The notes under the pieces are model-generated. The model was not told the DNA's origin and did not search any database. It was given only the letters and a program-made list of their open reading frames with translations. Both the position numbers and the translations under genes were made by a program. Positions 27,901 through 36,330 of a DNA stretch of 64,000 nucleotides are shown piece by piece. The stretch spans positions 1 through 64,000 of the forward strand of contig JANQHF010000036.1 of assembly GCA_028282725.1 (NCBI GenBank), in the 5' to 3' direction. The number at the start of each line of letters is the position of its first letter. Within the stretch, counting starts at the first letter, position 1. The DNA is from Saprospiraceae bacterium (lineage in GTDB: Bacteria; Bacteroidota; Bacteroidia; Chitinophagales; Saprospiraceae).

Positions 27901-28214
27901 AATAAGTGTATCAAGAAGCCGAAGATTGGCATTTTAATCGCTTTCAGCGAATAATTTCTATTTAAAATATTCAGAAGAATGATTGGTCAAATCAAGGGAT
28001 TGGGCAATTGTGTATGGCAGCCTTCAATAATATGAAAGAGTAAATTTTATTTCATGTAGTGTGTATGTCTAAATATCATTATCATTGTGATTAAGAGACC
28101 TGCCGTGCAACCGGATGATTACTCGCGGCAAATGAATGAGATGCAGGTTGAGAGCAAAGCATTTTTTAACAGGGATAGAAGAGATCCCACTTTTATTATT
28201 AACAAAAGACTTGT
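27901..28214. other. Divergent promoter region, symporter/TonB receptor
   Basis: 314 bp without a gene. It must contain promoters for both flanking genes, but no exact TAnnTTTG box was found in the plus direction and no strong inverted repeat was seen. The receptor ATG at 28215 follows a short AT-rich leader (ATTATTAACAAAAGACTTGT). Confidence 0.4.
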
Positions 28215-31106
28215 ATGAAAAATCTGAACATTGTAACTAAGTTACTATCACTGGGTATGTGCCTTTTTCTGGGTACATCGATGATGGCACAAGGCCAGAT
28301 TGCTGGGACTGTGACTGATGAAAGTGGTGAAGCACTGATTGGTGCAAACGTACTTGTACAAGGTACAACGGAAGGTACCACCTCCGATCTTGATGGTACT
28401 TTTAGCTTTAATACAACCAAGGCATTTCCCTTGACCATAGTTGTATCGTATACCGGTTTTAATTCTCAGGACATCGAGTTATCAGGTCCTGCATCTGATC
28501 TGAGAATAGTACTTAGCGAAGGAATCCTGTTGGGTGATGATGTGGTGATTTCAGCATCGAGGCGAAGGGAGAAAGTCCAGGAAGCCCCGGCTTCCGTTTC
28601 TGTTCTTTCTGCAAGGAAATTGGAAGGAACTGCTCAGGCGACGGATCCTACACGGAACTTGATTAATGTACCGGGAGTTCAAATCACTCAACAGTCTGCC
28701 GCCAGGATCAATATAGAATTGAGAGGTGGAGTGAGCTTGTTTGGGACCGGTGCTTTTCCGATTAGGGATTACCGATCTCTGGTTGGTCCCGGGATTGGTA
28801 CGTTTGATTCAAACGGGGCAGGCATTAATAACATCGATCTTGCGAGAATTGAAGTGGTGAGGGGAGCCGGATCTGCCTTATATGGCCCAGGGGTCACTGC
28901 GGGTGTGGTTCACTTTATTACAAAGAACCCAATAGATTATCCAGGCACAACAGTAGAAGTTATTGGAGGTGAATTAAGCACGTTTGGAGGAACGATCAGG
29001 CATGCAGGAGTAAATGAAAACAAAACTTTCGGTTACAAAATCAATGCTTCCTACAAAAGAGGTGATGAATTCACTTTGGATGGAAGCGAAGGTACGACCG
29101 ATGCAGCAGGAGTATTTACAAGACAGCTAGATAAATTTCAGACGGTAATTGGCCAACCGGGACTTACGAATGGCAGGGTGAATTCCGGATTGCCAAGTGA
29201 GACCCTTCTTACGCTAACTCCACGAGCTGATGGTAATGTGATGCAAGATTTTTGGAAAAGTTTTTCTACAGATGTGACTCTTGAATTCCGTCCTAAGGAT
29301 AATACGAGTTATACGTTTTCCGGAGGATACAATAATGCTTCATCTGTATTTTATAATGACCTGGGTGAAGGTCTTTCTCAATTCTCTGAATACTGGGCAC
29401 AAGCAAGAATGCAATCAGGAGGGTTATTTGCACAATTCTTTTATGTAACGAATGATGGTGGAGGCAAAGATGAAACACCTACATTTTTGTATCAGACGGG
29501 TAATAGATCGCCTGTAGGTCGAGACCAAATTGAGGCTCAGCTTCAGTATAATTTTGACGTACCATCATTACTTGATGGCAACATTACAGTCGGAATGGAT
29601 TACAGGCAGGCAATTTCTGATACAGAGGGCTTGGTGTATGGAGAAAACGAGGATGATGATGGTTTTACAGTAGTGGGAGGATACGTGCAAGGAAAATTTG
29701 CATTGGGGCCTAAGTTTGATTTTATTGCCGCGGGCAGGTACGATCGATTTGACTATCTAGGAAAAGGAGCTTTTTCTCCGAGAGCCGCATTGGTTTTTAA
29801 AGCAGATCCAAAACATACATTTAGAGCTTCATATAACCATGCCACTTTTGCGCCGTCTGCATTGGAATGGAACATTGACTTTCCAGTTAGCGTCTTAGTA
29901 CCAGGTGTATTTGACTTCTGGTTAGCTGGTCAGAGAGATGTACAGTCATTTGGCTCTAATCCTATGATTGAATTCTTGAATCAGAATGTCGTTGCAGCAG
30001 GCGTTGCTGCTGCCACTGGTCTGCCACTTGATTTATTGCTTACCCTGGCAGCTAATCTTCCTGATGAATTGCCAGCGACCAATATTGGAACACAAGGACT
30101 CTCCAACGAATTTATACACACAGTTGCTTCCGGTTCATTACTGGCTCAAATGCAGGCAAATCCGGCGCTTGCTCCTTTGATCCCTGCAGTACAAGGAATT
30201 CTGGCTAATGGGCCGACCGGGAATAATGGTGTATTTTTTGGTGTAAATGCCTTTGACGGTACACCATTGAGCGGTTTAGATAATACCATAATTGGTCAGA
30301 TAGGATCAACTAAAACATACGAGCTAGGCTATAAAGGATTATTCGGAGATAAGTTAGGTGCATCATTGGATGTATACAGAATAACTATAAATGGATCGAC
30401 TGATTTTACTCAGATTGCCCCTTTGATTTCACTTGTTGGAACTGACTTGTCAGCATTCGATGCGATCACTGGTCAATTGGTCGGATTGTTCGTCGGTGCC
30501 GGATTACCTCAAGAGTCTGCTATTGCACTGGCTACGGCATATGGAGGTACTGCACAATTAGTCCCTGCATTTTACGGTACGGGAGCAGTGGAGACAGATG
30601 GAGTGCCACAAGATGACGGAATTCTTCACGTCCCTGCAGGATACAGGATATTTGATTCTGAATATTCAAGGTGGGGCGCTGACCTTGGTTTGGAGTACTA
30701 CGTATCTGATCCACTTTCCATCTTCTTTAATTATTCTTGGTTAAATGATACAGAATTCGACGTCGATCAAAACGATGGATCCGGTGCTACTTTCCAGACT
30801 TTTTTGAATACTCCTCAGAATAAGTACAGGCTTGGTTTTAATTATACAGGAGAAAAAGGATGGAGAGGTAATATGACATTTATTCATGAAGATGAATTCA
30901 ACTCAAACAATGGTCAATATTCAGGAATTGGGGAATCCAAAAACCTTGTAGATGCAGGGATTGGTTATAAATTAGATAACGGTGTCTCCATCGATCTTAC
31001 TGCCCAGAATTTATTTGATAGTGAATATCGAGCATTTCCCAATATGCCATTAATCGGAAGAAGGCTATTGGCTAAGTTGACTTATACATTTGGTGATGAC
31101 CAGTAA
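28215..31106 (+). CDS. TonB-dependent outer-membrane receptor with regulatory domain
   Basis: 963 residues. A signal peptide (ending SMMAQG) is followed by a CarboxypepD_reg-like domain (about 25-100: IAGTVTDESGEALIGANVLV, TTSDLDGTFSF), the plug (about 118-230: QEAPASVSVLSARKLEG, INIELRGG, VVRGAGSALYGPG) and a beta-barrel ending in RRLLAKLTYTFGDDQ. Two stretches in the barrel (residues about 586-680 and 731-790) are unusually rich in Ala and Leu (GVAAATGLPLDLLLTLAANL, GAGLPQESAIALATAYGG) and look like helical insertions in extracellular loops. No SusD partner is adjacent, so it is not a classical glycan-utilisation pair. It faces the Na+ symporter gene, and its ligand is unknown. A terminator follows 48 bp downstream. 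Confidence 0.93.
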   Translation: MKNLNIVTKLLSLGMCLFLGTSMMAQGQIAGTVTDESGEALIGANVLVQGTTEGTTSDLDGTFSFNTTKAFPLTIVVSYTGFNSQDIELSGPASDLRIVLSEGILLGDDVVISASRRREKVQEAPASVSVLSARKLEGTAQATDPTRNLINVPGVQITQQSAARINIELRGGVSLFGTGAFPIRDYRSLVGPGIGTFDSNGAGINNIDLARIEVVRGAGSALYGPGVTAGVVHFITKNPIDYPGTTVEVIGGELSTFGGTIRHAGVNENKTFGYKINASYKRGDEFTLDGSEGTTDAAGVFTRQLDKFQTVIGQPGLTNGRVNSGLPSETLLTLTPRADGNVMQDFWKSFSTDVTLEFRPKDNTSYTFSGGYNNASSVFYNDLGEGLSQFSEYWAQARMQSGGLFAQFFYVTNDGGGKDETPTFLYQTGNRSPVGRDQIEAQLQYNFDVPSLLDGNITVGMDYRQAISDTEGLVYGENEDDDGFTVVGGYVQGKFALGPKFDFIAAGRYDRFDYLGKGAFSPRAALVFKADPKHTFRASYNHATFAPSALEWNIDFPVSVLVPGVFDFWLAGQRDVQSFGSNPMIEFLNQNVVAAGVAAATGLPLDLLLTLAANLPDELPATNIGTQGLSNEFIHTVASGSLLAQMQANPALAPLIPAVQGILANGPTGNNGVFFGVNAFDGTPLSGLDNTIIGQIGSTKTYELGYKGLFGDKLGASLDVYRITINGSTDFTQIAPLISLVGTDLSAFDAITGQLVGLFVGAGLPQESAIALATAYGGTAQLVPAFYGTGAVETDGVPQDDGILHVPAGYRIFDSEYSRWGADLGLEYYVSDPLSIFFNYSWLNDTEFDVDQNDGSGATFQTFLNTPQNKYRLGFNYTGEKGWRGNMTFIHEDEFNSNNGQYSGIGESKNLVDAGIGYKLDNGVSIDLTAQNLFDSEYRAFPNMPLIGRRLLAKLTYTFGDDQ

Positions 31107-31153
31107 AATTCTTGGGAAGGATCTCGTATAAGAATTTACATCGAAAATAGAAT

Positions 31154-31184
31154 TGGGTCAACAATTAAATGTTGGCCCATTTTC
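31154..31184 (+). terminator. Rho-independent terminator after the TonB receptor gene
   Basis: TGGGTCAACA (31154-31163) pairs with TGTTGGCCCA (31170-31179) with one G-U, closing a 6-nt loop, followed by TTTTC. It separates the receptor transcript from the transhydrogenase operon. Confidence 0.75.
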
Positions 31185-31270
31185 ATTTTCGGCATTCGTT
31201 GAGAGTTTTATCTTAGAGTTTTTCTCCAGGAAGGAAGACCAAAACAATACTTACCGATTAAAACTGAATT

Positions 31271-32350
31271 ATGGTAATAGGCTTTTTAAAGGAAGGAAAT
31301 ATTAATATTTCGCCTATTGTACCCAATAACATCCCCAAGTTGAAATCACTCTTTGAGCAAGTTCTTGCAGAACCAGGAATTGCCGAAGGTGCATATTACC
31401 AGGATACCGAATTTGAAGATGTTGTTTTTCAATCGAGGGATGAGATCATTAAAACCGCGGATGTCATTGTCCAAATCAATCCCAATCTTTCTGCTGAAGA
31501 GTATTCAAGTGCAAAACCCACAGCCATTTTCATCGGACAATATGCGCCTTTTACAGATGAAAATATTTCAAATGAATTGCAACGTCAGGGATTGAATGTA
31601 TTCAGCCTTGATATGATCCCAAGGACCACCCTGGCCCAGTCCATGGATGTACTTTCGTCGATGGCTTCCATTGCCGGCTATCAGGCAGTCATAGATGCCC
31701 TGAATATTCTTCCCAGGTATGCCCCTATGATGATCACGGCTGCCGGAAGCATCAAACCTTCCAAGATCCTGATCTTAGGAGCAGGCGTAGCGGGTTTGCA
31801 AGCAGTTGCTACTGCAAGAAGAATGGGTGCTGTGGTCGAGGTATTTGACACAAGAACGGCTGTTAAGGAAGAAGTGGAAAGCCTGGGTGCAAGATTCGTG
31901 GAAGTGGAAGGAGCCACCGATGACAAGGCAGCTGGAGGCTATGCCGTTGAACAGACAGAAGATTATAAGGCGAGACAGGCAGCCCTGATCCAGGAAAAGG
32001 CGAAGACATCTGATGTCATCATTACAACGGCTCAATTGCGTGGCAGACCTGCCCCTACGCTCATTTCAAAAGAAACGGTGGAAGGTATGAAACTCGGCTC
32101 GGTGATCGTAGACCTGGCTGCCTCAACAGGAGGCAATTGTGAACTCACGGAAGATGCGGGCATTGTGGACCACAATGGCATTACAATTATAGGAGATTCA
32201 AATTTACCCAATAAGATGCCCCAGGATGCCAGCACGCTTTACAGCAATAACATCGTAAATTTTCTGAAGCATATAGTCAAAGAGGGAAATATCGACCTCG
32301 AATCTGACGATGAAATTCTGAGTAAATCTCTCATTTCCAAAAAAGCTTGA
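31271..32350 (+). CDS. pntA: NAD(P) transhydrogenase subunit alpha, part 1 (dI)
   Basis: 359 residues forming the soluble NAD(H)-binding dI component of proton-translocating transhydrogenase. The Rossmann motif ILGAGVAGLQAVATARRMGA with the downstream acidic FDTR lies near residue 167. The mobile-loop region and the conserved VIVDLAASTGGNCELT and NLPNKMPQDAS segments follow. Length and domain content match the three-gene form (PntAA/PntAB/PntB), not the two-gene E. coli form, in which this part is fused to membrane helices. The next gene starts 2 bp downstream. The complex uses the proton gradient to move hydride from NADH to NADP+. Confidence 0.93.
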   Translation: MVIGFLKEGNINISPIVPNNIPKLKSLFEQVLAEPGIAEGAYYQDTEFEDVVFQSRDEIIKTADVIVQINPNLSAEEYSSAKPTAIFIGQYAPFTDENISNELQRQGLNVFSLDMIPRTTLAQSMDVLSSMASIAGYQAVIDALNILPRYAPMMITAAGSIKPSKILILGAGVAGLQAVATARRMGAVVEVFDTRTAVKEEVESLGARFVEVEGATDDKAAGGYAVEQTEDYKARQAALIQEKAKTSDVIITTAQLRGRPAPTLISKETVEGMKLGSVIVDLAASTGGNCELTEDAGIVDHNGITIIGDSNLPNKMPQDASTLYSNNIVNFLKHIVKEGNIDLESDDEILSKSLISKKA

Positions 32351-32352
32351 GC

Positions 32353-32667
32353 ATGGATACAATCATTCAATTTATCAGTGATAACCTGCTGATGATCTAC
32401 CTCCTCATTTTCACTGTAATTCTTGGATTTGAGGTCATTTCCAAGGTTCCAACAGTTCTTCACACACCGTTGATGTCTGGTGCAAATGCAATCAGTGGAG
32501 TAGTGATCATAGGGGCAATAATACTGATCAGAAGCTCTGGCCCGGATGACTATTTTTCACTGGGACTTGGAACATTGGGCATAGCACTGGGAATGACCAA
32601 TGTAGTCGGCGGTTTTGCAGTCACAGACAGAATGCTTGAAATGTTTAAGAAAAAGAAGAAAAAGTAA
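32353..32667 (+). CDS. NAD(P) transhydrogenase subunit alpha, part 2 (membrane)
   Basis: 104 residues from the ATG at 32353 (an upstream TTG is disregarded). Three hydrophobic helices (about 12-30, 36-60, 68-88) include the family motif GFEVISKVPTVLHTPLMSGANAISG, and the protein ends in a Lys-rich tail. It is the small membrane subunit (PntAB, dII part) that forms the proton channel together with PntB. The gene lies between the dI gene (2 bp) and pntB (22 bp). Confidence 0.92.
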   Translation: MDTIIQFISDNLLMIYLLIFTVILGFEVISKVPTVLHTPLMSGANAISGVVIIGAIILIRSSGPDDYFSLGLGTLGIALGMTNVVGGFAVTDRMLEMFKKKKKK

Positions 32668-32689
32668 TTCCCGGGTAAAAGCTTGAACT

Positions 32690-34069
32690 ATGATACATGA
32701 GACTCTGATAGATGTTGCCTATTTGATTGGCTCCGTCGCCTTTGTATGGGGACTTAGATTGTTGAGTTCACCGGATTCTGCCCGACGGGGTAATGTCTAT
32801 GCTGCTTTCGGAATGGGATTGGGAATTATTGCTGTCCTCATTGATCCGAGAATCACGGGTGGAAATAATTATGGATGGATTGTCGGAGGTATGGCAATAG
32901 GTGCCATTGTCGGTTGGTTGGCTGCCAAAAAAATCCAGATGACGGCAATGCCACAGATGGTCTCGGTTTTTAATGGATTGGGAGGAGCCTGTGCCGCTAT
33001 TTTATCTATGGTTGAATTGCTCAATACGGATATGGATATGGGTGGGAAGGCAATTTCGCTTTTTGCCTTGCTGATAGGATCTATTGCATTTACCGGAAGT
33101 ATGTTGGCTTATCTGAAATTGGATGGTAAGATCTGGGATGAGCAAGTTACATGGCCCAGGCACAACCTGATCAACCAGGTGCTCCTGGTCATCACCGTTG
33201 GCGTTTTTGGATATCTCTTGTTCAACTATCCTTCAACCGGTTTACTGATAGGATTTCTGGTTTTGGCTCTGTTTTACGGATGGAGTTTTGTAGCTCCGAT
33301 CGGAGGAGCCGATATGCCTGTTGTCATTTCACTGCTCAATTCATTTACCGGTCTTTCAGCGGCGGCTGCAGGTTTGATCGTCGGGAGCAATTTTATGATC
33401 GTAGGTGGGATCCTGGTAGGAGCATCCGGTACTATTCTCACGATTCTGATGTGCGAGGCAATGAACCGATCCCTACTGAATGTATTGGTCGGCGGTTTTA
33501 CTGCCACAGGAGGAGCCGGTAAAGACAAGGGAGACCAGGTAGCCAAAACCATAACCCCGGTGGATGCGGCCATTTTGCTGAATTATTCCAGTTCCGTCAT
33601 GTTTGTCCCCGGATATGGTCTTGCCGTTGCACAGGCTCAAAAGGCATTGAAAGAACTGGATGACAATCTTGAGAAAGAAGGCGTAGATGTTAAGTATGCC
33701 ATTCACCCTGTAGCAGGCAGGATGCCCGGTCACATGAATGTCCTCCTGGCTGAAGCGGATGTTCCTTATCCTAAATTACTGGACCTTGATGATGCCAATG
33801 ATGCACTCCCCAATACGGATGTGGTCGTTATCGTAGGTGCCAATGATGTAGTGAATCCCGCGGCCATTGATGATCCGTCCAGCTCAATTTATGGGATGCC
33901 CGTCTTAAATGTATGGGAAGCGAAGCATGTGATCGTCATGAAGAGAAGTATGAGCCCTGGCTATGCTGGCATTCAGAATCAATTATTTTTTCACGAGAAG
34001 ACCAAAATGTTCTTTGGCGATGCCAAAGACAGTATTCAAACTCTGAATAGTGAGGTAAAAAACCTATAA
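32690..34069 (+). CDS. pntB: NAD(P) transhydrogenase subunit beta
   Basis: 459 residues. The N-terminal half is a membrane domain of about eight helices with QMTAMPQMVSVFNGLGGACA, the channel-lining family segment. The C-terminal half is the NADP(H)-binding dIII domain (FVPGYGLAVAQAQ, AIHPVAGRMPGHMNVLLAEA, VVIVGANDVVNPAA, RSMSPGYAGIQN). It is the last gene of the three-gene operon and converges on the SurA-like gene with a 46-bp gap. It completes the complex that keeps the NADPH pool reduced. Confidence 0.95.
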   Translation: MIHETLIDVAYLIGSVAFVWGLRLLSSPDSARRGNVYAAFGMGLGIIAVLIDPRITGGNNYGWIVGGMAIGAIVGWLAAKKIQMTAMPQMVSVFNGLGGACAAILSMVELLNTDMDMGGKAISLFALLIGSIAFTGSMLAYLKLDGKIWDEQVTWPRHNLINQVLLVITVGVFGYLLFNYPSTGLLIGFLVLALFYGWSFVAPIGGADMPVVISLLNSFTGLSAAAAGLIVGSNFMIVGGILVGASGTILTILMCEAMNRSLLNVLVGGFTATGGAGKDKGDQVAKTITPVDAAILLNYSSSVMFVPGYGLAVAQAQKALKELDDNLEKEGVDVKYAIHPVAGRMPGHMNVLLAEADVPYPKLLDLDDANDALPNTDVVVIVGANDVVNPAAIDDPSSSIYGMPVLNVWEAKHVIVMKRSMSPGYAGIQNQLFFHEKTKMFFGDAKDSIQTLNSEVKNL

Positions 34070-34115
34070 AATGATTTGTCTGATGCCAATGTTTTGTTTG
34101 TCCCTTCAGAGTGAA

Positions 34116-35468
34116 TCAGGGCTTTATATCAGAAGTAAATTTTAGAAGATTCGGACACGATAAATATTGAGGCAGAATCTCGATATAGGTATCAATGACC
34201 TTCTTCTTCATCCAATCATCAAATACTTCACTCTTCTTTGATTGAATGGCAAACTGCTTGATCTTCGTAAAGTCAGTATCCAGGCTGGCTCGATGTGGTC
34301 TTGTCTTGGTTTGCAGTTGAACAATCTTATAGGTTGGCTCGCCGCGTTCCTCGATTTCAATTACTTCGGAAATATCATTTATTTCAAGACCTTCAATGGC
34401 AAAATATATTTGGTAGGGCAATTGACCTGTCTCCCAAAAAGTATCACCCGTATTCGGATTGATCATTCTGCCCGCATTTGAATAACTCTGTACCTCATCA
34501 CTTCCAAACCTTTTGACTGCGATTTCAAATGAAATACTGTCAGATTCGATCAATTCTCTGATGGAATCCAGGTGGGCATATGTGGCCTGTACGTCCTCCT
34601 GTGCTATTTCGGGTTTGATCAGGATGTGTCTCACCTTAATATTATTTCCCCTTCTGTCCATGAGTTCGAGAAGATGATAACCGAATTTTGTTTCGGTAAT
34701 TTCCGAGATTTCGCCAGGTTCCAACCCGAAAGCTGCCGCTTCAAATTCGGGCACATAGGTGCCGCGCTTTGCCCAGCCCAAATTTCCACCTTGTTTTGCC
34801 GAACCCGTATCATCAGAAAAAATTGATGCCAAGTCCTCAAAACTCTCCCCATCATCGATGATTCTCTTTCTAAGTCCTTCTAACTTATCATAGGCAGCCT
34901 GTTTTACCTTATTACTGATTCTGGTCGTGATGGATATTTCTCCAAGTTCAACTTCTGCAGGGAGAAATGGCAGGCTGTCGGTTGGGATACTTTCAAAGAA
35001 TTCGATGACTTCCTTTGGTGAAATATCGACATCCCGAATCAAACTTGCCTGGATCCTTTGCTCGATCATCTGCTCCTCCATGGGCTCACGCATGATCTCT
35101 TTTTGTTCCAATGGAGTCTTTCCATACTGAGTCCTGAAAAACTCTTCATCCCCTCCCATATTTTGCAGGATATAATCAAGACGACGGTCTAACTCTGCCT
35201 CTAACTCGACATCGGAAATATAGATACTATCGATCTTGGCCTGATCAACCAACAATTTTTTGGTAATCAATTGTTCGATAATGTCACATTGAATTTCTGG
35301 TCCATATCCGGGATTCTGAGCGAGCGCATATCCATATAATTCCTGTACATCGGAATAAAAAACATCTTCGCTACCCACTTTTGCCACTACTTTTTCCAAT
35401 ATCAGTCCTTGCCCCATCATGACGTTGGTTATGAAGGTCAGGATCAAATGAAGAAACAACTTTTTCAC
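34116..35468 (-). CDS. SurA-like periplasmic chaperone/peptidyl-prolyl isomerase
   Basis: 450 residues starting with GTG in a GTGA overlap with the preceding gene, so coupled translation is likely. A signal peptide (ending VMMGQG) leads to a SurA-type N-terminal helical domain (LEKVVAKVGSEDVFYSDVQE, IIEQLITKKLLVDQAK). Two rotamase (PPIC-type) domains follow: one around residues 175-275 with GGNLGWAKRGTYVPEFE and GEISEITETKFGYHLLEL, and one from about 277 (IKVRHILIKPEI) that is less well conserved. It should fold outer-membrane proteins, such as SprA or the TonB receptors, in the periplasm. It is the last gene of a three-gene PPIase operon. Confidence 0.88.
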   Translation of the reverse strand: MKKLFLHLILTFITNVMMGQGLILEKVVAKVGSEDVFYSDVQELYGYALAQNPGYGPEIQCDIIEQLITKKLLVDQAKIDSIYISDVELEAELDRRLDYILQNMGGDEEFFRTQYGKTPLEQKEIMREPMEEQMIEQRIQASLIRDVDISPKEVIEFFESIPTDSLPFLPAEVELGEISITTRISNKVKQAAYDKLEGLRKRIIDDGESFEDLASIFSDDTGSAKQGGNLGWAKRGTYVPEFEAAAFGLEPGEISEITETKFGYHLLELMDRRGNNIKVRHILIKPEIAQEDVQATYAHLDSIRELIESDSISFEIAVKRFGSDEVQSYSNAGRMINPNTGDTFWETGQLPYQIYFAIEGLEINDISEVIEIEERGEPTYKIVQLQTKTRPHRASLDTDFTKIKQFAIQSKKSEVFDDWMKKKVIDTYIEILPQYLSCPNLLKFTSDIKP

Positions 35469-36313
35469 TGCGGAATTTTTATAAGGTTATTATTTAGTGC
35501 GGACTCATACAAGTCCTGTTTGTACTTTTCCAGAATTTCCTGTTTTCTCTTGTGTAACAACATTCGTGTCAGTTGGGGTCTTATATAATTAAACGGAGAA
35601 AACGTGCCAATGTCTCTGCGATCGACAATTTTAAGAAAGTATTCATAGTCTTGATCATTTTGACGCTGAATTTGACCCTTATTCATTCGATTCGGTGACC
35701 AATCCTGATTCCACTCGTAGAACTCACCTTCTCTAAACCAGATCATGGTATCTATCTGACTCTGCACGGCATTTAGCCGAATAAAATCCAGGATTTGATC
35801 ATAATTTTCATCATTGAGATGTTTGCGATACTCACTTAAGTTTTCCGTATCCCGGGGATACTTCGCATAAACACACCTGAAGATGGGTTCACTCAATGGA
35901 AATTGTTCCTTCATTTCTTCATAGAAGGAGATCAATTCACCTCGTTCTATGACGGTGTCAAACCTCATGCTGACTACTCTTTCTTCAAGATTAAATTTCA
36001 GTAACTTTTCGCGATAATCGTCCACCAGCTTTTCGATTTCAAAGTCCGACGCAAAGTATCTTGCTGCTTCACGTGTCATCAATTGATCTCTCACCCATTG
36101 ATCAATATAAGCAGTGGCCAGGGCCAAACTGTCTTTCTTACTCGTATTAGCGTGAATGATTTGATCCAGGTCCGAAGCATATAATGTCCGGCTTTCTACT
36201 TGTGCCACGATTTTATCATTCTGGTCAATGTCTGAATTCATTTTTTTACAGGACATACAAAGACCAATAAAACAAAGTGCAGGTATTAATATTCTGGTAA
36301 CAAGTAAATGCAT
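35465..36313 (-). CDS. Lipoprotein of the PPIase/SurA operon
   Basis: 282 residues. A signal peptide ends in a likely lipobox (GLCMSCKKM). The mature protein starts like a SurA N-terminal segment (IVAQVESRTLYASDLDQII), continues with helices (YIDQWVRDQLMTREAARYF) and has a degenerate central region without the hallmark residues of an active rotamase (the usual GGxLGW is missing). It ends in RPQLTRMLLHKRKQEILEKY, the typical C-terminal helix of these chaperones. It is probably a lipid-anchored holdase-like partner of the two flanking PPIases. The stop overlaps the next start by 4 bp, and 17 bp separate it from the upstream gene. Confidence 0.75.
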   Translation of the reverse strand: MHLLVTRILIPALCFIGLCMSCKKMNSDIDQNDKIVAQVESRTLYASDLDQIIHANTSKKDSLALATAYIDQWVRDQLMTREAARYFASDFEIEKLVDDYREKLLKFNLEERVVSMRFDTVIERGELISFYEEMKEQFPLSEPIFRCVYAKYPRDTENLSEYRKHLNDENYDQILDFIRLNAVQSQIDTMIWFREGEFYEWNQDWSPNRMNKGQIQRQNDQDYEYFLKIVDRRDIGTFSPFNYIRPQLTRMLLHKRKQEILEKYKQDLYESALNNNLIKIPQ

Positions 36314-36330
36314 GATTAGAAACCGGGGAT

